A stretch of DNA of 40,843 nucleotides from Chryseobacterium sp. S0630. Its GTDB lineage: Bacteria; Bacteroidota; Bacteroidia; Flavobacteriales; Weeksellaceae. The notes beneath the pieces are model-generated. The model searched no databases. It was not told the origin of the DNA and was given only the letters and a program-made list of their open reading frames with translations. Of the stretch, positions 15,857 through 24,295 are shown piece after piece. Location of the stretch: the NCBI RefSeq assembly GCF_024158915.1, contig NZ_JAMZGF010000051.1:1-40843 (forward strand). The letters run 5' to 3'. The position numbers and the translations under genes were made by a program. Numbering within the stretch: position 1 is the stretch's first letter; every line of letters starts with the position of its first letter.

Positions 15857-16351
15857 TTAGACCTCTACAAAGATCTCTGCCAGCCTTCCTCTTTCCGGAA
15901 GTTTTTCTCTTACTTCAACAGTAATTTCATAAGACTTCAGCTCTTTGCATTTTTTGATATAAGGAATCAGATCGAATTTGCCTTTTCCTTTGCTTTTGAT
16001 AGATGGAGAATAGTAGGCTTCCTCAATATTTTCCGCCTTTACGTACTGGTTGAAGGTTCTTTGGAAACTTCCTGTAAAGACATCACAGATGATTTTATTA
16101 ACCAGGTGAGGATATTTATTACTGATAATTCCAAAGGCATCGCAGAATTCTGTAGGTCTGATTTTATTGAAAACAGATGTTTTGGTGCTGAACAAAAGAT
16201 CTCTGATAGAATCTCCGGAATCATACCCGGAAGTCAGGAGGATATTATATTGATTCTGATCTTCTGCTGCATCTTTCTCTTTAAGTACTTTTTTCAATAT
16301 ATTCAATGACTCAAGAGAGTAATCTGTTGCAATTAAAATTGTTTTAGTCAT
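15857..16351 (-). CDS. UspA-like hypothetical protein
   Basis: 164 residues. The start TKTILIATDYSLESLNILKKVLKE resembles the first strand and helix of the universal stress protein fold (usually ILVATDFSxxSxxAL). The ATP-binding Gx2Gx9GS motif is not visible, and the rest (ILLTSGYDSGDSIRDLLFSTKTSVFNK..., ...KSYEITVEVREKLPERGRLAEIFVEV) matches no family I know. A divergent USP-fold protein is the best guess. It is first in a two-gene unit with the DUF1275 gene. Confidence 0.7.
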   Translation of the reverse strand: MTKTILIATDYSLESLNILKKVLKEKDAAEDQNQYNILLTSGYDSGDSIRDLLFSTKTSVFNKIRPTEFCDAFGIISNKYPHLVNKIICDVFTGSFQRTFNQYVKAENIEEAYYSPSIKSKGKGKFDLIPYIKKCKELKSYEITVEVREKLPERGRLAEIFVEV

Positions 16352-16392
16352 GTTCTTATTATTTTGTATTGTGTTTATCTTTTTTGATGATA

Positions 16393-16400
16393 CAAAACTA
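16393..16400 (-). promoter_or_regulatory. Probable -7 element for the UspA-like/DUF1275 pair
   Basis: Reads TAGTTTTG on the minus strand (TAnnTTTG), 41 nt before the ATG at 16351. No good -33 TTG is seen at about 20 nt. Confidence 0.4.
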
Positions 16401-16526
16401 GAACGACCAAATTAGAAGATCTTTGGAACGGAATTAAAATGTGATTAAAGAGATTAAAATGAGATTAGAAAATTGTTAAGGGGAATTAATATTGGAAAAA
16501 ACAAAAATCAAAAAAAGGAAATAACA

Positions 16527-16552
16527 GATTGTTTTTCAGAACAAAACAAATC
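16527..16552 (-). terminator. Weak terminator after the histidine kinase
   Basis: On the minus strand GATTTGTTTTG...AAAAACAATC can pair imperfectly and is followed by T-rich sequence with runs of seven and six T. It lies 34 nt beyond the kinase stop. The stem is AT-rich, so confidence is low. Confidence 0.3.
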
Positions 16553-16585
16553 AAAAAAGGTAGAAAAATGCTAAAATAGTGATTC

Positions 16586-18001
16586 TTATTTGTCTATTAC
16601 TTCGCCTTTCTGCATCATGCTATAGAAATTCGGGAACTTCATCTGTACCGTTGTACCCTGATTCTCGTGCGAGCTTACAATCAGTTCACCGTGATGCATT
16701 CTTACGATATTTCTCGCCAATGGAAGTCCGATTCCGTAGCCTTCGTAATTATTGGTATTAGAAGCTCTGAAGAACGGATCATAGATTTTGTTCATTTCCA
16801 CTTCCGGAATTCCGATACCATTATCTTTTACAATGATGTACACATCCGAATTGGTAGCTCCCAGGGAGACTTTAACCTGCTGGAAATTAGAATATTTACA
16901 GCCATTACTGATGATATTGGCCACCGCAAGATGCAATAACTGTTCATTCCCCTGTACCTTTAGTTTTTTCGGATTATCGGGAAGCATACTGATATCCAGA
17001 TAGATATTATTTCGGGAATCAATTCTTCTGAGAGTTTCAATAACGTCCCAAAGCAGCTGATCAATTCTTACCTTATCCATTTTCTGGATTTTCCCATCGA
17101 ATCCGGTTTGGGCAATCATTAATAAAGCTTTGATCTTTTTATCCAGCTTTTCGGCCTCATCTAGAATGATTCCCAGGGTTTCTTTATATTCTTCCGCTGT
17201 TCTGCTGATGGAAAGAGCAACATCGGCTTCTCCCATAATAGAGGTAAGCGGAGTTCTCAATTCGTGGGAAACATTTCCGATCAGGTGATTCTGGGTTTCA
17301 AAAGAGGTTTCAATACGGTTGAGCATATCATTAAAGGTATCCACCAGCTCGTTAAGTTCCTTATTATCGGGCTGAGATTCAAGTCTTAAGTGAAGGTTTT
17401 CAGAACTGATTTCCTTTACCTTTCCAGTGATTTTTAAGATCGGTCTGAATAAAGTTTTAGACAGATAAAAAGAGAAAATCATACTAAAGAACAGAGACAG
17501 AACGATACAGGTAAGCAATGTTCGCTTTAAAAAGCCCAGATAATAAACGACATAATGATTTTTTGCAGAGGCGATTGCAATATAATCTTTATCATCATAT
17601 TTAAAACTCTGTCCTATATAATAGAATTCTTCATCATTATAATTGGACTCTCCTTCTTTGATAATATTTTTAAAGAAATAGGCAGGAATATGTACTTCCT
17701 GAGATATTTTTTTGAAATTGGAATCTGTAGGAACGGCAAAAACATAGTCTTTTTCCATCGGAAGCTCTTCATCATTCAGGCTGCTGAGAACATAATTTTC
17801 CGGAAGGTCGAGATGATCTTTGCTTTTTTCGATCTGAACAATTGTTGCTGTTCTGATCTTCAGCAGCTCATAAAACCTCTGGTGCGAAAAATTTACAATA
17901 GAAAAGTATACCAAACCACTGAACAGCAAAATGATGGCGGTAAAAACCAACATCAAAAGTACCATCGTTTTGGTCTGATTTGTAATGACTCTGTTAAACA
18001 T
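16586..18001 (-). CDS. Sensor histidine kinase (HAMP, HisKA, HATPase_c)
   Basis: 471 residues. Membrane segments at about 13-36 and 159-181 flank a 120-residue periplasmic sensor domain of no recognised type. A HAMP linker (about 182-235) is followed by HisKA with the phospho-accepting His246 in VSHELRTPLTSIMGEADVAL. The ATPase domain (about 355-462) shows N-box IISNGCKYS, G1 DNGIGIP, the F box DPFFRASN and G2 GYGIGLPLA. It phosphorylates the response regulator encoded 3 nt upstream. The sensed signal is unknown; the neighbourhood does not point to one. Confidence 0.94.
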   Translation of the reverse strand: MFNRVITNQTKTMVLLMLVFTAIILLFSGLVYFSIVNFSHQRFYELLKIRTATIVQIEKSKDHLDLPENYVLSSLNDEELPMEKDYVFAVPTDSNFKKISQEVHIPAYFFKNIIKEGESNYNDEEFYYIGQSFKYDDKDYIAIASAKNHYVVYYLGFLKRTLLTCIVLSLFFSMIFSFYLSKTLFRPILKITGKVKEISSENLHLRLESQPDNKELNELVDTFNDMLNRIETSFETQNHLIGNVSHELRTPLTSIMGEADVALSISRTAEEYKETLGIILDEAEKLDKKIKALLMIAQTGFDGKIQKMDKVRIDQLLWDVIETLRRIDSRNNIYLDISMLPDNPKKLKVQGNEQLLHLAVANIISNGCKYSNFQQVKVSLGATNSDVYIIVKDNGIGIPEVEMNKIYDPFFRASNTNNYEGYGIGLPLARNIVRMHHGELIVSSHENQGTTVQMKFPNFYSMMQKGEVIDK

Positions 18002-18004
18002 TCA

Positions 18005-18712
18005 TTATGTTTTTTTCAATACATACCCCATTCCAATCACGGTATGAATCAGCTTATTATCATCCTGGCTATCCAGTTTTTTTCTTAAATAATTTACATA
18101 AACATCTACCACATTGGTTCCCAGCTCGTAATTTACGCCCCAAACTGCATCCAGAATTTCTGCTCTTGAAATTACTTTTTCAGGGTTATTCAGGAAATAC
18201 AGCAAAAGTTTATATTCTGTAGAAGTAAGGGAAATATCTTCACCTGCGCGGGTTACTTTTTTGGTGTAGTCATTCACCATCAGATCCGAAAACTGAAAAA
18301 CGTGTTCATTATCCGGCTCCGGTTCAGCGATTTCCTGTGGACTGTTGTTATTGCTTCTCCTTAGCAAAGATTTCACACGGGCTACCAGTTCAATGAATTT
18401 AAAAGGTTTCACCAGATAATCATCTCCGCCACTTTCTAATCCGAGAACAATGTTTTCAGAAGTTCCCAAAGCAGTCAGAAACAGAATCGGAACACTTTGA
18501 TTTGTTTTTCTTATTTCTTTACATACGTCCAGACCATTCATTTCCGGAAGCATAATGTCTAAAATTACCAGATCGAACTCATTAGCCTGCACCAGCTGCA
18601 CTCCTGTACGCCCGTCAAAAGCAACAGAAATTTCATATCCATTTTCCTGAAGTCCTTTTTTAATAAAGGATACTACACTGGTTTCGTCTTCGATAAGAAT
18701 AATTTTTTTCAT
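18005..18712 (-). CDS. OmpR/PhoB-family response regulator
   Basis: 235 residues. Receiver domain (about 3-118) with acidic pocket E8/D9, phosphorylated Asp52 (VILDIMLPEMNG), and conserved T/A and Lys in FLTALG and YLVKPF. A linker of about 25 residues (NNNSPQEIAEPEPDNEHVF) leads to a winged-helix DNA-binding domain (about 140-233) with LTSTEYKLLLYFLNNPEKVISR and VVDVYVNYLRKKLD. It is the first gene of the two-component operon, with the kinase gene next. Confidence 0.95.
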   Translation of the reverse strand: MKKIILIEDETSVVSFIKKGLQENGYEISVAFDGRTGVQLVQANEFDLVILDIMLPEMNGLDVCKEIRKTNQSVPILFLTALGTSENIVLGLESGGDDYLVKPFKFIELVARVKSLLRRSNNNSPQEIAEPEPDNEHVFQFSDLMVNDYTKKVTRAGEDISLTSTEYKLLLYFLNNPEKVISRAEILDAVWGVNYELGTNVVDVYVNYLRKKLDSQDDNKLIHTVIGMGYVLKKT

Positions 18713-18732
18713 AAATGAAATAAGGAGTTTTA

Positions 18733-18765
18733 CAAAAATAGGGAAATTTTCCTGGGATGGGCAAA
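18733..18765 (-). promoter_or_regulatory. Promoter of the two-component operon
   Basis: On the minus strand TTTG at 18765-18762, 21 nt, then TATTTTTG at 18740-18733 (TAnnTTTG). The ATG at 18712 follows after 20 nt. Confidence 0.55.
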
Positions 18766-18893
18766 CCTGGAACAGAGAAAGAAAAGGGATGCTAGAAGAT
18801 GGGAACCTATTACAAACGTTTTATGATTCAGTTCAGATGGATTAGATTTAACGCAAAATCCGCAAGGAATTTTTCAATATAAAATTATAGAAT

Positions 18894-18957
18894 GATCGCA
18901 AGGGCGTTTCACTATGCAATGATCGCATTCTTAGCTGAACGAAGTGCCCTCGCGATC
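18894..18957. repeat. Imperfect inverted repeat GATCGCAAGGGC / GTGCCCTCGCGATC
   Basis: A 64-nt stem-loop: the left arm GATCGCAAGGGCG starts at 18894 and the right arm ends GCCCTCGCGATC at 18957. The interior repeats ATGCAATGATCGCAT. It sits alone in the 422-nt gap between the two-component promoter and the XRE-cupin gene; the rest of that gap holds promoters and no gene. It looks like a genome-wide palindromic repeat rather than an operator, but a genome search would be needed to tell. Confidence 0.5.
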
Positions 18958-19079
18958 AAAAATAAAAACAGCATAATTAATAAACTTCCCAACTTGGTGT
19001 TTTTTATTTTTCCACTTTTGTATCACTTTACCTTTTTGTGAATTCCTCTTTTTACCATACAACCTATATAGAATAATAT

Positions 19080-19087
19080 TACCTTTG
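19080..19087 (+). promoter_or_regulatory. -7 element of the XRE-cupin regulator gene
   Basis: TACCTTTG, a full match to TAnnTTTG, 47 nt before the ATG at 19135. A near-copy of the surrounding sequence (TTACCTTTTTGTGAATT at 19028 against TTACCTTTGTTTTGAAT at 19079) lies 51 nt upstream and could be a paired site for autoregulation. No clear -33 TTG. Confidence 0.45.
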
Positions 19088-19134
19088 TTTTGAATATAAT
19101 GGTGAAAAAATAATCAGGTTAAATTGCACACAGT

Positions 19135-19704
19135 ATGAATGACTTTTTAATAGGTATCGGCAAGAGATTAAAGGATATTAGAAAAAAGAATAATTTAACC
19201 ATTAATGAACTGGCTTTCAAAGCCAATGTGAGTAACGGTCTTGTTTCAAGGATTGAAAACGGAAGAACAATTCCTTCGCTTCCTGTTTTATTAGATTTAA
19301 TCCAATCGCTGGAGATTGATGCCAGTTATTTTTTTGAAGGGGTTGAGAAAAAATCCAATGCCAAATTCATTTATGTTCCGAAAGAAAGCCAGCAAGTCAT
19401 TGAAAAAGAAGTAGAAGCTGAGGGATTCAAGTATATGCATATCTTCAGCAAGAGTCTTCATTCTTTAGGTTTTGAAGCCGTGCTGCTAACTCTCGAGCCC
19501 AATTCTAAAAGAGAAAAAGTCATTACGGATGCCTGGGAATTCAAATATATTCTGAAAGGAGAAGTAAAATACGTAATTGATAATGAAGAAATTATTCTTA
19601 AAGAAGGCGATTCTCTATATTTCAACGGGAAGTTTCCTCACGTTCCAGTAAGCATTAGTAATGAAAGCTGTGTGATGCTTGTCCTTTATTTTTATACGGC
19701 TTAA
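19135..19704 (+). CDS. XRE-family transcriptional regulator with C-terminal cupin domain
   Basis: 189 residues. An HTH_3 domain (about 9-63) with LKDIRKKNNLTINELAFKANVSNGLVSRIENGRTIPSLPVLLDLI, then a cupin barrel (about 110-187) with LEPNSKREKVITDAWEFKYILKGEVKYVIDNEEIILKEGDSLYFNGKFPHVP. In this family the cupin usually senses a small ligand that controls a neighbouring catabolic or transport operon. The next genes downstream on the same strand are the putative phosphonate operon, so it is the best candidate for its regulator; that link rests on position. It has its own promoter. Confidence 0.92.
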   Translation: MNDFLIGIGKRLKDIRKKNNLTINELAFKANVSNGLVSRIENGRTIPSLPVLLDLIQSLEIDASYFFEGVEKKSNAKFIYVPKESQQVIEKEVEAEGFKYMHIFSKSLHSLGFEAVLLTLEPNSKREKVITDAWEFKYILKGEVKYVIDNEEIILKEGDSLYFNGKFPHVPVSISNESCVMLVLYFYTA

Positions 19705-19735
19705 TTTTTTTTTAACGCAAAGTTTTTATTATTTT

Positions 19736-19825
19736 GCTTTTGTCATTCTGACGAAGGAAGAATCTCTTATTTGCATTCAATAACTTGAGATTCTTCATTA
19801 CCTTTCATTTCATTCAGAATGACAA
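19736..19825. repeat. Intergenic inverted repeat, family A copy 1
   Basis: Ends TTGTCATTCTGA (19740-19751) and TCAGAATGACAA (19814-19825) are perfect inverted repeats of 12 bp. A second nested pair, GAAGAATCTC (19757-19766) and GAGATTCTTC (19787-19796), is also perfect. A related copy is at 26263-26396. No coding capacity. Confidence 0.8.
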
Positions 19826-19848
19826 TTGTGATGTAGACCCACACAAAA

Positions 19849-20075
19849 GTTTACAAATATGCAACTTTCGATTTCCCATTTTCTTCCAAGATGAACGAAA
19901 TATGAACTAAAACAAGCCTTTTTAAAGCAGGTTTCTATTCCTTATATTCTTGGGAAACATTTGCTAAAAACATTGAAACAGCTACTTCAGACCCTCTTTT
20001 ATAAAATTTTCAAAGGTTAACGTCAATTGGTTTTAAAGTAAAAATTGCGTAACAAACATGGTTTATTTGTTAAAC
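19849..20075. promoter_or_regulatory. Possible operator sites upstream of the TonB receptor operon
   Basis: GTTTACAAATA at 19849-19859 is identical over 11 nt to the left arm of the inverted repeat before the phosphatase gene (26497). GTTTATTTGTTAAAC at 20061-20075 is a palindrome-like site resembling the right arm (TATTTGTAAAC). The rest of the gap from 19826 to 20150 shows no gene and no clean TAnnTTTG box. Confidence 0.35.
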
Positions 20076-20150
20076 AATACTTAACACAAAATATTTATAT
20101 ATATTAAAATTATTGGCGTGATTTGCATAAAAAATTTAATATATGTAAAA

Positions 20151-22976
20151 ATGAAAACAAAATTAGAGAAATTACTTACCCTTGTTTTTGTCTGTTTCAT
20201 TGTCTTTGTTTCAGCGCAAAAACAGTTAATTATAGGAACTGTTCTTGACGACAGCCAGCCTCTCCCCGGGGCCACAGTCAAAATAAAAGGCTTATCTAAA
20301 AATATAACAACTGATATTGAAGGAAAATTTACCATCAGCGATATTAAAGAAGGCCAGTACATAATACAAATCAGCTACATCGGATATGAATCTTCAGATA
20401 TCAATATAGATCTGAAACCAGAGCAAACGGTTGACCTAGGAATTATCAAACTATCCCAACCCAGAAAAAATATTGATGAAGTAGTAGTTACCGGAACATT
20501 AAAAAATACAGAAGCGAGAGCTTTAAACCTTCAGAAAAATGCCATCAACATCACCAATGTGATTGCCTCAGACGGAATCGGAAAGCTGCCGGACAGAAAT
20601 GCAGCAGAGACTGTACAGCGTGTGCAGGGAGTTTCGATTGAAAGGGATCAGGGAGAAGGAAGATTTGTTTCCCTGAGAGGACTTCCGCCATTCTGGGCAT
20701 CCACAACCATCAATGGAAACAGACTGCCCACGGCAGAGGAAGAAACTACTTCCAGAGCAACAGCATTCGACTTCTTTCCTACGGAACTGATCTCTTATGT
20801 ACATGTAAACAAGTCTTTTACCCCAGATATTGAAGCTGACGGAATAGGCGGTGGTGTCAATTTTATCACCAAAACTCCACCGATGAAAACAGAATTCAAA
20901 GCTACTGTAGGAAGCGGTTATAACGCAAAGTCTGACAAAGGAGTTTACAACCTTGGATTTTTATATGGAGGAAGAACGAAGGATAAAAAATTCGGGTATT
21001 TATTCAACTTTGCGCATTTCATAAGAAACTGGTCTACAGATAATTTTGAGGCAAGAAGAAGTGGTGACGAAGGGGTTTTCAGACTGGAACTTCGTGATTA
21101 TAATGGGGTTAGAAAAACAACAGGAATCAATGCTGCTTTTGAATATGTACTCTCTCCAAAGACGACTTTCTATTTAAAGGGAATGTATGGGACTTTATCG
21201 GATGACGAAACACATTATAAGCATAGAATCCGATTTGATAAATTCAGCAGTACCAATAATACAGCAAGAGTGGAACTTCAGAATATCCATAATTTACTGA
21301 TAACGGAACTTACTTCTGTTTCTTTGGGTGCTGTTCATAATTTAAACAAAGGAAAAATCGACTGGGATTTATCGTATTATGACAACAAATTCAAGTACGG
21401 AAATATCCCTGATAAGCAGAACAATTCTTACTATGTCATCAAGTACACCCAATCTGGCGTAGGCATCAATCCTGATTATATTTCAAATCATGGAAATGGT
21501 CCGAGAGCTTATTGGAAAGCTGATGGCGGGAAATTAGATTATAAAAATCCGGATGCTTTATTCGGTTTCTACAGTGATCCGAACTTTAAAATGGATGCTT
21601 CCCAGATGAGATTTACAGATCTTGAATTTTATAAAGTCTTTGTAGAGGAAAAGGATAAAATCGTAGCTGCTTTTAACCATGAGATCAATGCATCTGATAA
21701 ACTGACTTTGAAATATGGCTTTAAATACCGAGATAAAGAACGTAATGCAAGATTCTCTGATATTTTCTACAACTGGAGCAGCGGAACAGCGCCTCTTCTG
21801 TCAGATTATTCTCAATACATCACGACACAGCCCAACGGACCGAAATATTTAAGTGAAATGAATGCCCACATCGGCAATACTTTTGGCCCGGTACTTTCAA
21901 CCGCAGGAATGAACCAGTTTTGGTATGACAACCAAGGAAATTTAAAAATCAATACTGCTGATTCTGAAGCATTGGAATACAATAAAGCATTAGGAAGAAA
22001 CTTTGATGTGTTTGAAAAACATGCGGATGCTTACGGAATGGCAACCTATAAACTGAATGATAAAATCATCATTTTAGGAGGAATCAGATTATCAAATACG
22101 AATACCAAAGTAAGAGGATACAGTGTGAATGATAACGTCCTGACACCGGTAGAAAATACTAAAAACTATCTGGCTGTTCTTCCGATGATTCACTTAAAAT
22201 ATACGTTAAACGATAAAACCAATCTTCGTTTTGCTGCAACAAGAACTTTTTCCAGACCGAATTTTGGTGATCTGACACCGGGAGGAACTTATATTGAAGC
22301 AGATAACGAGTTCAAAGGGGGAAATCCGAATCTTAATCCTACCTATTCTTTGAATTTTGACCTGATGGGAGAATATTATTTTTCCAATGTAGGAATTCTG
22401 AGTGGCGGTGTTTTCTATAAATCAATTACAGATCCCATTTTCCAGGATTCTTTTATCGGAAATTATAACGGAATCAATGGCGTACAGTTTACAGCTCCTA
22501 ATAACGGAAAAGCAGCATGGCTGGGAGGAGTTGAGTTGGGAATTAATAAAAGATTTGACTTCCTTCCAGGGTTTTTACAATACTTTGGAGTACAATTGAA
22601 TGCCACATTCATGACTTCCGAAATGGAAAAGCCAAGTGGAAGAACGGTAGCACTTCCCTACCAGGCCAAAGAGTTGTACAATGCGCAACTTTTCTTTGAG
22701 AAAAAAGGATTCAATGCAAGACTGGCTTATAACTACAAAGGAAAGTATGCTGTAGAATATGCAGAAGAAGATATCAATGATTCTTATTATGGTAAATACA
22801 GCAATCTGGATTTCGGAGGTTCTTATCAATTTACCAAATACCTGACTTTGTATGCGGATGTGAACAATATTCTGAACAAACCGCTAATCTATCACTTCGG
22901 AAAAAGCGAAGACCGTCCGGAACAGGTGGAATATTATGGGGTACGATTCAATCTTGGAATAAAACTGAACTTCTAA
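20151..22976 (+). CDS. TonB-dependent outer-membrane receptor
   Basis: 941 residues from ATG 20151 (MKTKLEKLLTLVFVCFIVFVSAQ, signal peptide); a GTG 33 nt upstream is open but would spoil the signal. A carboxypeptidase-D-regulatory-like domain (about 25-105) precedes the plug (IDEVVVTGTLKNTEAR..., VSIERDQGEGRFVSLRGLPPF, INGNRLPTAE) and a 22-strand barrel ending FNLGIKLNF. The plug style matches the TIGR01782 group, which imports diverse organic substrates rather than only siderophores. No SusD partner is next to it. It is the first gene of the operon with the permease, flavin oxidase and PhnX-like hydrolase, so I infer it brings the organophosphonate across the outer membrane. Confidence 0.93.
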   Translation: MKTKLEKLLTLVFVCFIVFVSAQKQLIIGTVLDDSQPLPGATVKIKGLSKNITTDIEGKFTISDIKEGQYIIQISYIGYESSDINIDLKPEQTVDLGIIKLSQPRKNIDEVVVTGTLKNTEARALNLQKNAINITNVIASDGIGKLPDRNAAETVQRVQGVSIERDQGEGRFVSLRGLPPFWASTTINGNRLPTAEEETTSRATAFDFFPTELISYVHVNKSFTPDIEADGIGGGVNFITKTPPMKTEFKATVGSGYNAKSDKGVYNLGFLYGGRTKDKKFGYLFNFAHFIRNWSTDNFEARRSGDEGVFRLELRDYNGVRKTTGINAAFEYVLSPKTTFYLKGMYGTLSDDETHYKHRIRFDKFSSTNNTARVELQNIHNLLITELTSVSLGAVHNLNKGKIDWDLSYYDNKFKYGNIPDKQNNSYYVIKYTQSGVGINPDYISNHGNGPRAYWKADGGKLDYKNPDALFGFYSDPNFKMDASQMRFTDLEFYKVFVEEKDKIVAAFNHEINASDKLTLKYGFKYRDKERNARFSDIFYNWSSGTAPLLSDYSQYITTQPNGPKYLSEMNAHIGNTFGPVLSTAGMNQFWYDNQGNLKINTADSEALEYNKALGRNFDVFEKHADAYGMATYKLNDKIIILGGIRLSNTNTKVRGYSVNDNVLTPVENTKNYLAVLPMIHLKYTLNDKTNLRFAATRTFSRPNFGDLTPGGTYIEADNEFKGGNPNLNPTYSLNFDLMGEYYFSNVGILSGGVFYKSITDPIFQDSFIGNYNGINGVQFTAPNNGKAAWLGGVELGINKRFDFLPGFLQYFGVQLNATFMTSEMEKPSGRTVALPYQAKELYNAQLFFEKKGFNARLAYNYKGKYAVEYAEEDINDSYYGKYSNLDFGGSYQFTKYLTLYADVNNILNKPLIYHFGKSEDRPEQVEYYGVRFNLGIKLNF

Positions 22977-22985
22977 ACCATTACC

Positions 22986-24284
22986 ATGGCCAGAACCATC
23001 AATAAAAAAACACTGGTAACACTGAAGGCCGCTTTTGCTGCTTTCGGTGTTTACTTCTGCATGTACGGTTTCAGAAAACCTTTTACCGTAGCTTCTTTCG
23101 AGGGACTTTCCTATTTCGGGGTAGATTATAAGATTCTGATTATCATTGCCCAGGCTGTAGGATATTTCATCTCAAAATTCATTGGGATCAAATTTATTTC
23201 GGAACTAAAACCTCAGAAGAGAATCACTTATCTCTTCACTTTCATTGCTGTTGCTGAGCTTGCTCTGTTAGGATTTGCAATCGTTCCTGCTCCTTACAAT
23301 ATTCTGTTTATGTTTATAAACGGTATTCCGTTGGGAATGATCTGGGGAATTGTTTTCTCTTATATTGAAGGACGAAAAACCACAGAAATCATCGGACTAT
23401 TTTTATGTTCAAGCTTTGTGGTGTCTTCAGGATTTACAAAATCTGTAGGGAAATTTCTGATGGATACTTTCTCGGTTACAGAATTTTGGATGCCGTTTGC
23501 TGCCGGACTTATTTTCATAATTCCATTGATTCTTTTCGGGCTATTGCTTGAAAGGATTCCCAAACCTTCGGAAGAGGATATTTTGCTTAAAAACAAGAGA
23601 CAACCATTGAATGGTAAAGAAAGAAAAGCCCTGATCCAACAGTTTTTTGTTCCAATTGTGTGCATCATATTTTTATATATCAGTTTAACCGTTTTAAGGG
23701 ATTTCAGAGATAATTTTAATCGTGAGATCTGGGACGGACTGAATTTTACTTTCGACAGCTCTATTTTCACTTTAACGGAAATTCCCATCGCCGTAATGGT
23801 TCTGCTGATTTTAAGCTTTATGGTAAAAGTCAAAAACAATAAAAAAGCGTTTGCCTATTATCATTACATTCTTTTTGCGGGAATTCTTACGGTAGGGCTT
23901 TCTACGTATCTGTTTCAGCAAGGTTCTCTGTCGCCTTTTTTATGGATGACGGTTTCAGGTTTTGGAATGTACATCTGTTATATTCCTTTCAATGGAATTT
24001 ATTTTGACCGCATGATTGCCGCTTTTGAAATCAAGGGAAATGTAGGTTTTCTGATCTATATTGTAGATTCCTTCGGTTATCTGGGAAGTGTTCTGATTCT
24101 TTTGTATAAAAACTTCGGTTCAGCTCAGACTTCCTGGTTACATTTTTATATTAACTTAAATTATATCATCACCATAGCGGTTTTTATTCTTTCGGTGATT
24201 GCTTTTCTGGCATTCAGAAAAAAGTCAAAACCAAAATCTAAATCTAATCAATTCATCAATTTCGATACGTCGAAAATTTTATAA
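22986..24284 (+). CDS. DUF5690 family MFS-type permease, organophosphate-antiporter-like
   Basis: 432 residues, about 12 membrane segments. The first helix region AAFGVYFCMYGFRKPFTVASFEGLSYFGVDYKILIIIAQAVGYFISKFIGIKF strongly recalls the start of GlpT/UhpT/UhpC-type antiporters (family sequence ...YxxRKNF...). The second half carries YICYIPFNGIYFDRMIAAFEIKGNVGFLIYIVDSFGYLGS. It begins 10 nt after the TonB receptor gene and ends 12 nt before the oxidase gene. Inner-membrane uptake of a phosphonate or phosphate ester is the natural reading, by family resemblance and position only. Confidence 0.85.
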   Translation: MARTINKKTLVTLKAAFAAFGVYFCMYGFRKPFTVASFEGLSYFGVDYKILIIIAQAVGYFISKFIGIKFISELKPQKRITYLFTFIAVAELALLGFAIVPAPYNILFMFINGIPLGMIWGIVFSYIEGRKTTEIIGLFLCSSFVVSSGFTKSVGKFLMDTFSVTEFWMPFAAGLIFIIPLILFGLLLERIPKPSEEDILLKNKRQPLNGKERKALIQQFFVPIVCIIFLYISLTVLRDFRDNFNREIWDGLNFTFDSSIFTLTEIPIAVMVLLILSFMVKVKNNKKAFAYYHYILFAGILTVGLSTYLFQQGSLSPFLWMTVSGFGMYICYIPFNGIYFDRMIAAFEIKGNVGFLIYIVDSFGYLGSVLILLYKNFGSAQTSWLHFYINLNYIITIAVFILSVIAFLAFRKKSKPKSKSNQFINFDTSKIL

Positions 24285-24295
24285 ACTATAGTACA

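Noticed and set aside
20118..20150. GTG start of the TonB receptor 33 nt upstream
   Set aside because: It would add a polar segment in front of a clean signal peptide that starts at ATG 20151.
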